64,000 nt of DNA from Chloroflexota bacterium (GCA_023381565.1 JAMCRR010000098.1:1-64000), one strand, 5' to 3'; numbered from the stretch's first letter, positions 43,477 to 52,609 are shown. The notes: generated by a model from the sequence alone, not told the origin. Numbers and translations: made by a program.

Positions 43477-43671
43477 GGTTGACCATTTGCGGTCAAGTCC
43501 TGGATGGCGCCTCAGGGTCAAAGCAAAGCTGAGCATACCGTGAGATCAGCACTCAGACGAAGATCGAACTCGAAGGTAGGGGTTGTACGGGAGACCCTCC
43601 TCCTCTATCTATCGCTGATCAACCTGGCCCTTTCAGGCAGGCTTGTCATAAGAATACCCGAGAATTTAACC

Positions 43672-43700
43672 AAATACCCTGGGATCAGACCAGGGTATTT
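43672..43700 (+). terminator. Terminator-like hairpin upstream of the aminotransferase
   Basis: AAATACCCTGG (43672-43682), loop GATCAGA, CCAGGGTATTT (43690-43700), followed by TATTAATG. It is perfect over 11 bp and ends in T-rich sequence. It lies 103 bp before the aminotransferase start and could end the upstream transcript or attenuate this gene. I found no riboswitch or T-box motif around it. Confidence 0.6.
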
Positions 43701-43803
43701 TATTAATGATCCTGCAGGAGGTGAAATTCAAGGATCTTTCATCTATTTCAAAATTGTCGCACAGGCATTTTGATTCTAGTTGTTTACTAAGGAGAACAAT
43801 TCT

Positions 43804-45024
43804 ATGCAAACCCCTTGGGATTATCGCTATGCACAGCGGACCCAACGTATGGGCAGCTCAGCTATTCGAGAGTTGTTGAAATTTACCGAACAGCCGGAAA
43901 TCATTTCCTTTGCAGGCGGCTTACCTGCGCCTGATGTTTTCCCGGTGAAGGAATTCGCTGAAGCCTGCCAGCGTGTGCTACAGGATTGCGGCGCTCAGGC
44001 CTTGCAGTATGGCACCACCGAAGGCTACCAGCCGTTGCGCGAAATGATCGCACGTCATTCTTCCCGCTTTGGGATCCATGCATCACCTGAGAATATTCTG
44101 ATCACCTCTGGATCACAACAGGCGCTGGATCTGTTAGGAAAAATCTTTATCAATCGGGGAGACCGCATCCTCGTGGAATCACCAACCTACCTGGGTGCGC
44201 TGCAAGCCTGGAACGCCTATGGCGCAGAATATGTCTCTGTCCCATCCGATGAAGATGGTATGATCACCGACGCCCTTGAAGAAGCTTTACGTACGGGACC
44301 CAAGTTTATCTACATTTTGCCAAACTTTCAAAATCCGACAGGGGTAACGCTTTCTCTTAAGCGGCGGCACCAGCTGGTTACGCTGGCCGATCGCTACGGC
44401 GTTCCCATCATTGAAGATGATCCTTACGGTCAACTGCGCTTCGAAGGGGAGCATTTACCATCGGTGGTCTATCTGGATGGGGAGATTCGTGCTAACCATG
44501 ATAATACCTACCGTGGGAACGTCATCTATCTAAGCACATTCTCGAAGATCCTCGCCCCCGGCATCCGCCTAGCCTGGGTGATCGCCCCCCCCGAAGTGAT
44601 CCGCAAGCTCGTCCAGGCCAAGCAAGGCGCAGACCTGCATACGGCTACCTTCAACCAGATCGTTGCTTACGAAGTTGGCCGGGGTGGATTCCTCGACCAG
44701 CATGCTAAATACATCTGCCAGGTATACAAAGAGCGCCGAGATGTCATGTTGGAAGTAATGGAAGAGGTCATGCCGTCAGGCGTCCACTGGACACATCCGC
44801 AAGGAGGGTTGTTCCTCTGGGCTACCCTGCCAGAGGACCTGGATACCGCCGATATTCTTAAACTGGCCATAGAAAAGAAAGTGGCTTTCGTACCAGGAAC
44901 CTCCTTTCATCCCAACGGAGGCGGGAAGAATACAATGCGCTTGAATTTTTCGTATTCTCGCCCGAAGGAAATCCAGGAAGGGATGGTGCGTCTGGCTTCG
45001 GTTCTTACAGAGATTATCAAATAA
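43804..45024 (+). CDS. PLP aminotransferase, 2-aminoadipate/LysN-like
   Basis: 406 residues, start ATG 43804 with AAGGAG nearby; the frame from 43780 is unsupported. Fold type I, class I: FAGGLPAPDVFPV near the N-terminus, QYGTTEGYQPLREMI, TSGSQQALDLLGKIF, PNFQNPTGVTLS, EDDPYGQLRF, and STFSKILAPGIRLAWV with the PLP Lys. This combination is typical of LysN/ARO8-like enzymes that transaminate 2-aminoadipate, kynurenine or aromatic and branched amino acids. There is no DNA-binding domain, so it is not a MocR regulator. The exact substrate is open. A strong bidirectional terminator follows. Confidence 0.9.
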   Translation: MQTPWDYRYAQRTQRMGSSAIRELLKFTEQPEIISFAGGLPAPDVFPVKEFAEACQRVLQDCGAQALQYGTTEGYQPLREMIARHSSRFGIHASPENILITSGSQQALDLLGKIFINRGDRILVESPTYLGALQAWNAYGAEYVSVPSDEDGMITDALEEALRTGPKFIYILPNFQNPTGVTLSLKRRHQLVTLADRYGVPIIEDDPYGQLRFEGEHLPSVVYLDGEIRANHDNTYRGNVIYLSTFSKILAPGIRLAWVIAPPEVIRKLVQAKQGADLHTATFNQIVAYEVGRGGFLDQHAKYICQVYKERRDVMLEVMEEVMPSGVHWTHPQGGLFLWATLPEDLDTADILKLAIEKKVAFVPGTSFHPNGGGKNTMRLNFSYSRPKEIQEGMVRLASVLTEIIK

Positions 45025-45044
45025 CCCTGGAGCTCTCGAGTTGA

Positions 45045-45084
45045 GAAAAAAGTGTGCGGTAGATCCCCACCGCACACTTTTTTC
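45045..45084. terminator. Bidirectional intrinsic terminator
   Basis: GAAAAAAGTGTGCGGT (45045-45060) is perfectly complementary to ACCGCACACTTTTTTC (45069-45084), with an 8-nt loop. A-runs and T-runs on both arms give a U-tract on either strand. It separates the convergent aminotransferase and uridine kinase genes and touches the stop codon of the latter. Confidence 0.92.
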
Positions 45085-46829
45085 TATCTTTCCCAGAGTT
45101 TAAAATCCCTTAAAATCGACCCCCCGATAAATTCGCGCAAGATCGAGTTATCAGGAATCAGCTCAACATCGATGGGTAAGAACCATTCCAGAAATGCAAG
45201 CAACCGTTTCGCTTCTATGTATTCCGGGGTACCATATGGCACCTGCCTCAGCAGCGGTTCGATCACTGGTTTCATGGCTGAAATCTCGTAAACCAGAGCC
45301 GAGTTAAACATAACATCGGCATTCTCCTGGTAAGGGAAGATGTAGCCTTTCTCACCGCGGCGTACCGATTCCCATCGTTGGATGGTTTGCTGTGCAGTGT
45401 AGCCGCGCTCATGCATATCGCGAATAATGCGCCGGATCATGCGCGTGTCGGTGGTCGAGATGCGGTTGTGGCGATCCAGGTTAAGCTGGGTCAGACAGGA
45501 TACGTACACCCTGAAAGTGGTTTCTGCAGGAACGTCTGGGATCAGATCTGGATTTAAGCCGTGGATGCCTTCCAGGATCAGGATCTGGTCGGGGCGCAGC
45601 TGCACGATGTCTCCTGGCTGGCTTTTACCGGTTTTGAAGTCGTAATGCGGAAGCTGCACTCGTTCTCCGGCGGTGAGGCGGCGAATATGCTCGCCGAGCA
45701 GAGGGCGGTTGAGGGCATCCAGGGCTTCATAATCGAAAGCTCCGTTTTCATCCCGAGGCGTTTTTTCTCGGTCAACAAAATAGTTGTCCAGCTCGAGGGC
45801 ATAAGGGGATAGCCCCTGGGCTAAGAGCTGCACTGCCAATCGTTTAGAAAAAGTCGTTTTACCTGAGGAAGATGGTCCGGCAATCAAGATCACCCGCACC
45901 AGGTTCCGTCGCTTGGCGATTTGCTCCGCCGCCTCGGCAATCTGCTGCTCGTGAAGCGCTTCGGATACCAGGATGACTTCACGGATGCGGCTGGCCTGGA
46001 TCGCAGCGTTCAATGCTCCGACGCTTTCGATCTCCAGGCGCTGCAGCCAATCACCATAACGCCGGAAAGCATCCAGAAGCTTGGGGTACTGCGACATGGG
46101 AAGCAGTTTCGTAGGCGAATTGCGCCGTGGGTAGCGCAGTACAAAACCATCGCCCATTGCAATCAATCCGAACCAGCGCAGGTATCCTGTCGAAGGCACC
46201 ATATAACCGTGATGGTAATCGCGGTGGTTCTCCAGACTGTAGAGCACCAGATAGCCTTTTTGGCGGTAGCTGAGCAGTTTGACTTTATCAGTCTGTCCGG
46301 TTGATTGGAAATACGCGATGGCTTCCTCCAGAGGGACGAGTGCTTTTGTAAAAGGCAAATCTTTCGCCACCAACTCGTGTATGTGCTCTTCCAACCCGGT
46401 AAGCTCTGTTGGGGATAATGGGGCTCGCCCAACGACATGGCAATAGTAACCGCCTGAGGATACCGAATGGTCGATATTTAACGAAGCATCTGGGAATAAT
46501 TCCTCAAAGGCGACCTCTAGCAAGAAGGTGATCGAGCGGCGATAAATCAGGGCACCGTCTGATTCAGCCATCGTCACCGGCTTGACCCTGGAATCCATCT
46601 CGATCGGATAAGTCAACTCGCGCAGCTCTGAATTTACCACAGCCCCAACGATTGGCGGGTCATCCGAGTTATTCACTGCATTTAAAAATTCACCCACCGC
46701 GGTATTGCGCGGACCAGAGAGCACCGTGCCATCGGGAAGGTGTACTTCTACTGTTTCCCTCGGGTTAACAGTTTCTATTTTCGATAAGGTAGCCAGATTT
46801 ATCTTCGTCATTTTCTCCATAGATTTCAT
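45084..46829 (-). CDS. Nucleoside (uridine) kinase with TGS/threonyl-tRNA-synthetase-like N-terminal region
   Basis: 581 residues, far longer than a plain uridine kinase (about 210). Residues about 20-90 resemble a TGS domain (VEVHLPDGTVLSG). Residues about 90-200 resemble the second additional domain of threonyl-tRNA synthetase, including HSVSSGGYYCHV and the HIHELV segment. The C-terminal half from about 295 is a P-loop uridine kinase: GPSSSGKTTFSKRL, ELDNYFVDREKTPRDENGA, LILEGIHGLNPDL, and the DTRMIRRIIRDMHERGYTA lid. It is expected to phosphorylate uridine or cytidine with ATP or GTP. This domain order is known in several bacterial phyla, but the role of the front part is not settled. Confidence 0.88.
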   Translation of the reverse strand: MKSMEKMTKINLATLSKIETVNPRETVEVHLPDGTVLSGPRNTAVGEFLNAVNNSDDPPIVGAVVNSELRELTYPIEMDSRVKPVTMAESDGALIYRRSITFLLEVAFEELFPDASLNIDHSVSSGGYYCHVVGRAPLSPTELTGLEEHIHELVAKDLPFTKALVPLEEAIAYFQSTGQTDKVKLLSYRQKGYLVLYSLENHRDYHHGYMVPSTGYLRWFGLIAMGDGFVLRYPRRNSPTKLLPMSQYPKLLDAFRRYGDWLQRLEIESVGALNAAIQASRIREVILVSEALHEQQIAEAAEQIAKRRNLVRVILIAGPSSSGKTTFSKRLAVQLLAQGLSPYALELDNYFVDREKTPRDENGAFDYEALDALNRPLLGEHIRRLTAGERVQLPHYDFKTGKSQPGDIVQLRPDQILILEGIHGLNPDLIPDVPAETTFRVYVSCLTQLNLDRHNRISTTDTRMIRRIIRDMHERGYTAQQTIQRWESVRRGEKGYIFPYQENADVMFNSALVYEISAMKPVIEPLLRQVPYGTPEYIEAKRLLAFLEWFLPIDVELIPDNSILREFIGGSILRDFKLWER

Positions 46830-47275
46830 CCATCCGATCTCACCCCCGAAATCATTGAGAAGGATAGCCGCGGGTTATTGCATGGCAACCTCCTAACCAG
46901 AACCGGGAAATTATTTTATCATTAAATTGATTACTCCCCTCCAAAAAGGCTGTTTCGAATTGGATTGGTTTCCAATCGATCTTCAAAGTTGCAAAATATG
47001 AACCAAAATCCAGATCTATCACATCGGATTTTTTACCCATATTTAAAGCATTACTTGACCTCAGAACCAAGATAGACCCGCGTAATCGAAGCAACCGAAT
47101 CGTTCCCGGGAAAGTGCTTGACAATATCTATTGCAATTTATTGGTTTTTGCACAATAATAATGTCATCAGCCGTTTATCTTGAAATCAATATATATGCTG
47201 TGATTCAAATATTGGGGTAGAAACAGGCTGAACCTTAATTTCTCTTTACATAAAAGTGAATATTGGAAGGAGGTG

Positions 47276-47416
47276 ATGCATCAATCTACATGCAGAGAAC
47301 CTGACATCCCCTTCTCGGGCTTGTTAGACGCATCTGTAAAGCTTTTCAAGCTCGTCCAGATGAGAAGCAGACTCAAACATACGGATCAGAACCATATCAT
47401 TGGAGGAGAAAAGTGA
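47276..47416 (+). CDS. Possible 46-codon upstream ORF before malE
   Basis: An uninterrupted frame of 46 codons (opening MHQSTCREPDIPFSGLL) runs from ATG 47276 to TGA 47414-47416, which overlaps the malE GTG start (47413-47415). It is preceded by GAAGGAGGTGAT, nearly a full complement of the 16S rRNA 3' tail, although the gap to the ATG is only about 2 nt. It could be a leader peptide that couples translation to malE, or a chance frame behind an exceptional ribosome-binding sequence. Confidence 0.35.
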   Translation: MHQSTCREPDIPFSGLLDASVKLFKLVQMRSRLKHTDQNHIIGGEK

Positions 47417-48636
47417 ATAAAAAAATTTGGGTAACGATTAGTATTGTTCTAGTTGCTGCAATAGCTCTAGCGGCCTGCGCCCCAGCCGCGACTCCAACAA
47501 CCGCACCTGCTGCGCCCCCCACTCAACCTGCGGCGGCGGCTCCGGTTGCGTTAACCATCTGGCATGCCTATCACGCAGGTGGCTCCGAAGAGGCCACAAT
47601 CAACAAACTTGTCAGCCAGTATCAGACGGCTAATCCGAATGTCAAAGTCACCGTGCTGGAAGTGCCTTTTGACCAGGTCTTCAACAAATATGAGACAGAT
47701 ACAGCCGCCGGTGGTGGTCCAGATATGTATACCGCCCCCAATGATAACCTCGGCACTGAAGTACGCGCCGGCGTCATCGCACCCATCGACAGCCTGGTGG
47801 CCGGTAAATTGACCGGCTATACACAGGCAGGCATCGACGGCGTCACAATCGACGGTAAGATCTATGCCGTTCCCGGGATTGCCAAAGCCGTCGGTTTGTT
47901 CTACAACAACACCACCGTCACGACGCCTCCAGCCACCACGGATGACCTGTTGAATCTGGTCAAATCCGGAAAGAAACTGGGCGTTGCCGTTGGCGGAGCA
48001 GGACCCTACTACCTGTGGGGCTTCTGGGTGGGATTTGGCGGCACTCTGATGGACAGCACCGGGAAGTGCGTTGCTGACCAGGGGGGTTTCGCCGATGCCC
48101 TACAGTACTTCATCGATCTGCAGAATGCAGGCGCCACGTTCGGTACCGATTCTGGCGCATTGGATACCGCCTTCCGGCAGGGGCAGCTGGATATGATCAT
48201 CGAAGGCCCCTGGGTGTTGGGTGATTTCGAAAAAGACCTGGGCAGCAAACTGGCGCTCGTAGCCCTACCAAAAGGCCCCAAAGGCGACTCCAAGCCTATG
48301 ATGGGTATCGATGGCTGGTATATCAACCCCAACAGCAAGAATCAGGCGGCAGCCGTAGATCTTGCTCTGTATCTCTTCGGCCAAAAAGGCCTGACCGAAT
48401 ATGAGAACGTTGCCGGCGATCCTGCAGCTCGGACAGATGTGACCCCCACGGATCCGCTGGTCAAGACCTTTGCCGATATTGCCGCCGGCGGCTACCCCCG
48501 CCCGCAGTCTGCAGAGTTCGGCAACTATTGGAGCCCGTTCACTGATGCGATCACGTCGGCTTTAGCTGCAAAGGCCTCACCGGCTGATGCGGTCAAGACA
48601 GCCTGCGCCACTATGAACACGGCTAATAAGAAGTAA
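47413..48636 (+). CDS. malE: Sugar ABC transporter substrate-binding lipoprotein, MalE-like
   Basis: 407 residues. Signal peptide with lipobox LAAC (Cys22), then a Pro/Thr/Ala-rich linker to about residue 45. The mature part is a cluster-B solute-binding fold: LTIWHAYHAGGSEEATIN, PDMYTAPNDNLGT, DGVTIDGKIYAVPGI, EGPWVLGDF and MGIDGWYINPNSKN, closest to maltose/maltodextrin-binding proteins. It captures malto-oligosaccharides outside the membrane for MalF/MalG. The start is a GTG with GGAGGAG upstream. A strong hairpin after the gene separates it from the permease genes. The 583 bp upstream of malE hold a TTGACA at 47118 without a clear -10 and no other gene. Confidence 0.92.
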   Translation: MNKKIWVTISIVLVAAIALAACAPAATPTTAPAAPPTQPAAAAPVALTIWHAYHAGGSEEATINKLVSQYQTANPNVKVTVLEVPFDQVFNKYETDTAAGGGPDMYTAPNDNLGTEVRAGVIAPIDSLVAGKLTGYTQAGIDGVTIDGKIYAVPGIAKAVGLFYNNTTVTTPPATTDDLLNLVKSGKKLGVAVGGAGPYYLWGFWVGFGGTLMDSTGKCVADQGGFADALQYFIDLQNAGATFGTDSGALDTAFRQGQLDMIIEGPWVLGDFEKDLGSKLALVALPKGPKGDSKPMMGIDGWYINPNSKNQAAAVDLALYLFGQKGLTEYENVAGDPAARTDVTPTDPLVKTFADIAAGGYPRPQSAEFGNYWSPFTDAITSALAAKASPADAVKTACATMNTANKK

Positions 48637-48650
48637 TCTCTGCGTTTGTC

Positions 48651-48681
48651 ATGGGAGCGCTATACCTGATAGCGCTCCCAT
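48651..48681 (+). terminator. Strong intercistronic hairpin between malE and malF
   Basis: ATGGGAGCGCTAT (48651-48663) and ATAGCGCTCCCAT (48669-48681) form a perfect 13-bp stem with loop ACCTG. There is no T-run. It most likely stabilises the malE 3' end or causes partial termination, giving more binding protein than permease. Confidence 0.7.
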
Positions 48682-48885
48682 AATAATGTCGGTTCGTTGT
48701 TCGGATATCGGCTTAAATTGTTGGATTGGACGCTGAACAGCGTGGTAAACACGGATTTCCCGGTTTTGTTTGGTTATCTGCATCCAAAATCCATTCAAGT
48801 GTGATAGATGCGAGATCTATTACCTATCCATACCGGTTTAAATTGAGCCTTGTTCGCTGATATTGATGATTTGAGGAGGAACGAT

Positions 48886-49896
48886 ATGGCGGTCATAGAG
48901 ACAGAACCAAGCCAATTTGAAAGGACCAAGAGAAGACGCGCTTTCTTTAAGTTTATTAACCCTTATCTTTACCTCGTACCTGCCTTCATCGTCATGAGTG
49001 TCATAACTTATTATCCAATGCTGTACGAAGGCTGGATGTCCTTCACCAATTACGGATTGAAGAATCTCCGCTTTGACGCGCCCCTTCCAGATTATGTCGG
49101 ATTGGCAAACTATATTGATGTATTTACGAATAACCTGGGGTTGTCTTTCTACAATTTCTGGCATGTACTCGGTTTCAATTTGTGGTGGACGGTTTCAAAT
49201 GTCGTTATTCACGTATCCTTAGGCATTCTCATTGCAGTTGCATTGAACCGGCAGGGTTTGTGGTTCAAAGGGGTCTATCGTGCCATCTTTATCCTCCCGA
49301 TCATCCTCCCTCAGATCATCATTGCTAATATCTTTCGCAATATGTTCGATCCCAGTTACGGCGCGATCAACCAGGGATTGGCAGCCATTGGGGGTCTGTT
49401 CAACCTGAGTCCTGCCCTATTTCAAATCAAATGGATCGACCAGGTGGCATATCCGATCTCTTTTATCCCGCTGCCCCTCTCTTATTTCGCTCTACTGATT
49501 ACTAACGTCTGGCTGGGATGGCCCTTTATGACCATCGTAGCCAGCGGCGCCCTACAAAGCATCCCGAAGGACCTGTACGAGGCGGCCACAATGGATGGCG
49601 CTAGCGGAAGCCAGCAATTCTGGTCTATCACTTTGCCTTTATTACGTCCAGCCATGATCCCCGCTGCAGTCTATGGTTTTGTGCTGACTTTTAATTTATT
49701 TAGTCTGATTTACTTTTTATCGGGCGGCGGACCACTGCGAGAGACCGAAATTTTGTTGACGATTGCTTACCGCCTGGTAAACGAACAGCGCGCCTATGGT
49801 GTGGCGGCAGCCTTCTGTGTGGTGATTTTCTTCGTCCTATTAACCTTGACCTTGATTACCAACTCGATCACGCGTGCCACGGAGAGCTATGTATAA
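48886..49896 (+). CDS. malF: Maltodextrin ABC permease, MalF-like
   Basis: 336 residues with six or seven membrane helices. Residues 1-25 are polar and basic; the first helix starts NPYLYLVPAFIVMSV. The EAA loop reads YEAATMDGASGSQQFWSITL followed by PLLRP, which is where the ATPase docks. The segment RAIFILPIILPQIIIANIFR precedes the EAA loop. The start is ATG 48886 after GAGGAGG, although the frame is open further upstream. The MalG gene overlaps its end by 8 bp. A MalK gene is not adjacent; the ATPase at 24661-25773 is the only candidate in the window. Confidence 0.93.
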   Translation: MAVIETEPSQFERTKRRRAFFKFINPYLYLVPAFIVMSVITYYPMLYEGWMSFTNYGLKNLRFDAPLPDYVGLANYIDVFTNNLGLSFYNFWHVLGFNLWWTVSNVVIHVSLGILIAVALNRQGLWFKGVYRAIFILPIILPQIIIANIFRNMFDPSYGAINQGLAAIGGLFNLSPALFQIKWIDQVAYPISFIPLPLSYFALLITNVWLGWPFMTIVASGALQSIPKDLYEAATMDGASGSQQFWSITLPLLRPAMIPAAVYGFVLTFNLFSLIYFLSGGGPLRETEILLTIAYRLVNEQRAYGVAAAFCVVIFFVLLTLTLITNSITRATESYV

Positions 49897-50848
49897 CTCA
49901 ACCCATCCCTCTCTTAGATATCGGATTAATTGGATCCTTCAAGGGCGAACCAGATCTGGCGAACGCGGAATGCCTCTGGGGCAACAGCTGCTTTATCAAT
50001 TGTTGATGCTCCTGATCACCGCCACAGTCATGTACCCGATCTTATGGATCGTCAGCCTCTCCTTTGACCCACGCAATATTTCTCGCCCAACAACCCTGCG
50101 GCTGAACCCATTTGCGGGCGGAGCCTCGCTCAAAGCCTATACTGAAGTGATCAAGCAACCAACCCCCAACCCTGTCAGTCTGGGGCGATTGATGTTGAAT
50201 AGCCTGGGTCTGGCTGCCGGCGTTGGAATCGCATCGATCGGGATTGGAGTTTTTGCAGCCTATGCCTTCTCGCGCAGGCGTTTTGCCGGACGGCAGGTGT
50301 TGATGATCCTGGTGCTCACGGTGTTGATGTTACCAGCTATAGTGACTTTGCCGGCGCTGTTTGTGCTTTTGAATAAGGTTCAAGTCACTCTGGCGGGTGC
50401 AACTTTCAACCTGCGCAACTCCCTGCTCGGCGTAGGTCTGGCCGTGCTTTCTACCCAGCTGCCTTTTTCGATCTGGAATATGAAGGGATATCTTGATACT
50501 ATCCCTAAAGAGCTTGAAGAGTCGGCCATGATCGATGGGTGTACCCCGAATACGGCGTTCTTTAAAGTAACGCTGCCTCTCTCTACACCTGTCCTGGCAG
50601 TCACATTTTTCTTGGGTTTCATGGGCACCTGGACGGAATTCGCCATCAGTTGGTTGTTCCTCACTGACCCACAAAATTTCACCCTGATGATGGCTCTATA
50701 TAATATGGTCGGTCAGTATTCCGAGAGCACCCCGTGGTCTAACTTTGCAGCCATGGCCATCTTAATCGCCCTGCCGGTGACTTTGATCTACCTCTTTATT
50801 CAAAGGTGGTTTGTAGGCGGTCTGGCAATTGGCGGAGTGAAGGGGTGA
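49889..50848 (+). CDS. malG: Maltodextrin ABC permease, MalG-like
   Basis: 319 residues, six membrane helices. The EAA loop is LEESAMIDGCTPNTAFFKVT followed by LPLSTPVLAV, and the C-terminus IQRWFVGGLAIGGVKG is the typical MalG end. The segment AAYAFSRRRFAGRQVLMILV is also typical of the family. The ATG at 49889 follows CGGAGAG and overlaps the malF stop. The gene ends 54 bp before the second copy of the REP-like palindrome, and the amylase gene starts 132 bp downstream. Confidence 0.93.
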   Translation: MYNSTHPSLRYRINWILQGRTRSGERGMPLGQQLLYQLLMLLITATVMYPILWIVSLSFDPRNISRPTTLRLNPFAGGASLKAYTEVIKQPTPNPVSLGRLMLNSLGLAAGVGIASIGIGVFAAYAFSRRRFAGRQVLMILVLTVLMLPAIVTLPALFVLLNKVQVTLAGATFNLRNSLLGVGLAVLSTQLPFSIWNMKGYLDTIPKELEESAMIDGCTPNTAFFKVTLPLSTPVLAVTFFLGFMGTWTEFAISWLFLTDPQNFTLMMALYNMVGQYSESTPWSNFAAMAILIALPVTLIYLFIQRWFVGGLAIGGVKG

Positions 50849-50902
50849 GTCATATTCATAGAGCTTTCTGAACGAACACCCTATATGAGAAATTCCATCC
50901 GG

Positions 50903-50929
50903 TAGGGGCGCAATTGAATTGCGCCCCTA
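50903..50929. repeat. REP-like palindromic element, copy 2
   Basis: TAGGGGCGCAA (50903-50913), loop TTGAA, TTGCGCCCCTA (50919-50929). The left flank CCGGTAGGGGCGCAA is identical to copy 1 at 3279-3293, while the loop differs. It lies between malG and the amylase gene, and no T-run follows. Confidence 0.65.
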
Positions 50930-50980
50930 TGCATCAGGATGATTGGACTGACTATATCTATAAAATAATCGGGTGAGGCT

Positions 50981-52609
50981 ATGAAACGGGTTTCCTACTT
51001 AGTGCTATTTGTTGTCATATTCACAGCCTGTTCTTCGGCGCCTCAACCCAACGCCAATACCCCAACAAACCCCACCTTAGTTCCAAAGCCGACGACGATC
51101 GTTGCGCTTCGTCCCTGGTGGGATGAAGCCATTTTTTATGAAATATTTGTGCGCAGCTTTTACGATACGAATGGCGATGGAATTGGCGATTTTGCCGGTA
51201 TTACTCAAAAACTGGATTATCTTCAGAGTTTGGGCATTAGCGCCATATGGTTGATGCCGATTTACCCTTCGCCTTCCTATCACGGCTACGATGTGATTGA
51301 TTATTTCAACGTTAATTCCCAATATGGTACGCTGGATGATTTCAAACGCTTTCTTCGTGAGGCGCACCGGAGGGGCATGCATGTCATTCTCGATTTAGAG
51401 TTAAACCATACTTCCAACCAGAATCCCTGGTTCATCGATTCCAACGCCAATCAATCATCATCCTATCGCGACTGGTATATCTGGTCGAGCACGAATCCAG
51501 GTTATCTGGGACCAGTCGGTAAAGCCTGGTATCCGGGGAAATACGGCTATTACTATGCGATTTTCGGGGCGAACATGCCCGACTTGAACTACCGCACACC
51601 CGCAGTAACAACCGAAATGGAAAAAGTCGTCAAATACTGGCTGAATGACATCGGTGTGGATGGATTCCGGATTGATGCCTCAAATTATTTGATTGAAGAA
51701 GGTCAAAAACAACAGAATACCCAATCTACCCATGAATGGCTCAAAAAGTTTTATACCTCATACAAGAATGATAAACCAGATGCCTTTACCATTGGAGAAG
51801 TTTTTGGAGCAGGCGCCACTCAGGCTTCAACCTATACGGGCAATCAGATGGATATGGTGTTCAACTTTGAACTGGCGAGCGGGATGATCAACAGCGTGAA
51901 CGGTGAATCCAGCTCGGCCCTGGTCAGTGCGCTCACGTTTGCTAATCTCGACCTGCCAAGCTGGCAATTCGGATCCTTCCTGACCAATCACGACCAAAAC
52001 CGGGTGATGAGCGCGTTAAGCGGCAGCCTCGATAAAGCCAAAACCGCGGCCTTCTTATTGCTCACCTCCCCGGGCACCCCTTTTATTTACTACGGCGAAG
52101 AAATCGGTATGCAGGGCGAAAAACCCGATGAGGATATCCGGCGCCCAATGCAGTGGACCGGAGAGAAATCCGCCGGGTTTACTTCAGGGACTCCCTGGCG
52201 TCCGCCTGACCCCGATTATATAAATACAAATGTCGCCAAAGAAAAATCAGACCCTAACTCCTTGTTATCTTACTATCAGGAGTTGATCGCAATCCACAAA
52301 GCGAATCCGGTATTGCGCTTCGGTGCCTTAGGTTTGATTACAACCAACAACACCGGGGTTTTTGCCGATCTGCGATACTTGAATGATCAGGCACTCCTCA
52401 TGCTGGTAAACCTGACTGAAAAACCTATCGCTGATTACGATCTGAATCTGACAGGGCTTCCTCTCAAGGATGGAGTTTTCCACCTTACCGCTGTGTCTGG
52501 TTCCGGCTCCGGTAGCGATTTACAGCTGACCAGGGGGGGATTTGCGAATTACAAGCCGTTGAGTGAAATTCCGGCTTACGGCAGGTATCTCTGGCAGCTG
52601 AATCCGTGA
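50981..52609 (+). CDS. Secreted GH13 alpha-amylase lipoprotein
   Basis: 542 residues. Signal peptide with lipobox FTAC (Cys17), then a Pro/Thr linker to about residue 43, so the enzyme is anchored outside the membrane. GH13 catalytic regions: LDLELNHTS (I), GFRIDA with nucleophile Asp232 (II), GEVFG with acid/base Glu273 (III) and NHDQNR with Asp338 (IV). The opening WWDEAIFYEIFVRSFYDTNG and GIGDFAGITQKLDYL place it with oligosaccharide-acting GH13 enzymes (alpha-amylase / oligo-alpha-glucosidase-like). A beta-sandwich C-domain closes the protein. It probably releases oligosaccharides for MalE. GGTGAGG precedes the ATG. Confidence 0.92.
   Translation: MKRVSYLVLFVVIFTACSSAPQPNANTPTNPTLVPKPTTIVALRPWWDEAIFYEIFVRSFYDTNGDGIGDFAGITQKLDYLQSLGISAIWLMPIYPSPSYHGYDVIDYFNVNSQYGTLDDFKRFLREAHRRGMHVILDLELNHTSNQNPWFIDSNANQSSSYRDWYIWSSTNPGYLGPVGKAWYPGKYGYYYAIFGANMPDLNYRTPAVTTEMEKVVKYWLNDIGVDGFRIDASNYLIEEGQKQQNTQSTHEWLKKFYTSYKNDKPDAFTIGEVFGAGATQASTYTGNQMDMVFNFELASGMINSVNGESSSALVSALTFANLDLPSWQFGSFLTNHDQNRVMSALSGSLDKAKTAAFLLLTSPGTPFIYYGEEIGMQGEKPDEDIRRPMQWTGEKSAGFTSGTPWRPPDPDYINTNVAKEKSDPNSLLSYYQELIAIHKANPVLRFGALGLITTNNTGVFADLRYLNDQALLMLVNLTEKPIADYDLNLTGLPLKDGVFHLTAVSGSGSGSDLQLTRGGFANYKPLSEIPAYGRYLWQLNP

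Noticed and set aside
43504-43773. Rightward 89-codon frame upstream of the aminotransferase
   Set aside because: It spans the 43672-43700 hairpin, has no Shine-Dalgarno and no recognisable sequence.
46852-47124. Leftward 90-codon frame between the uridine kinase and malE
   Set aside because: It starts at a TTG without a Shine-Dalgarno, its translation matches no family I know, and it occupies an AT-rich intergenic region.
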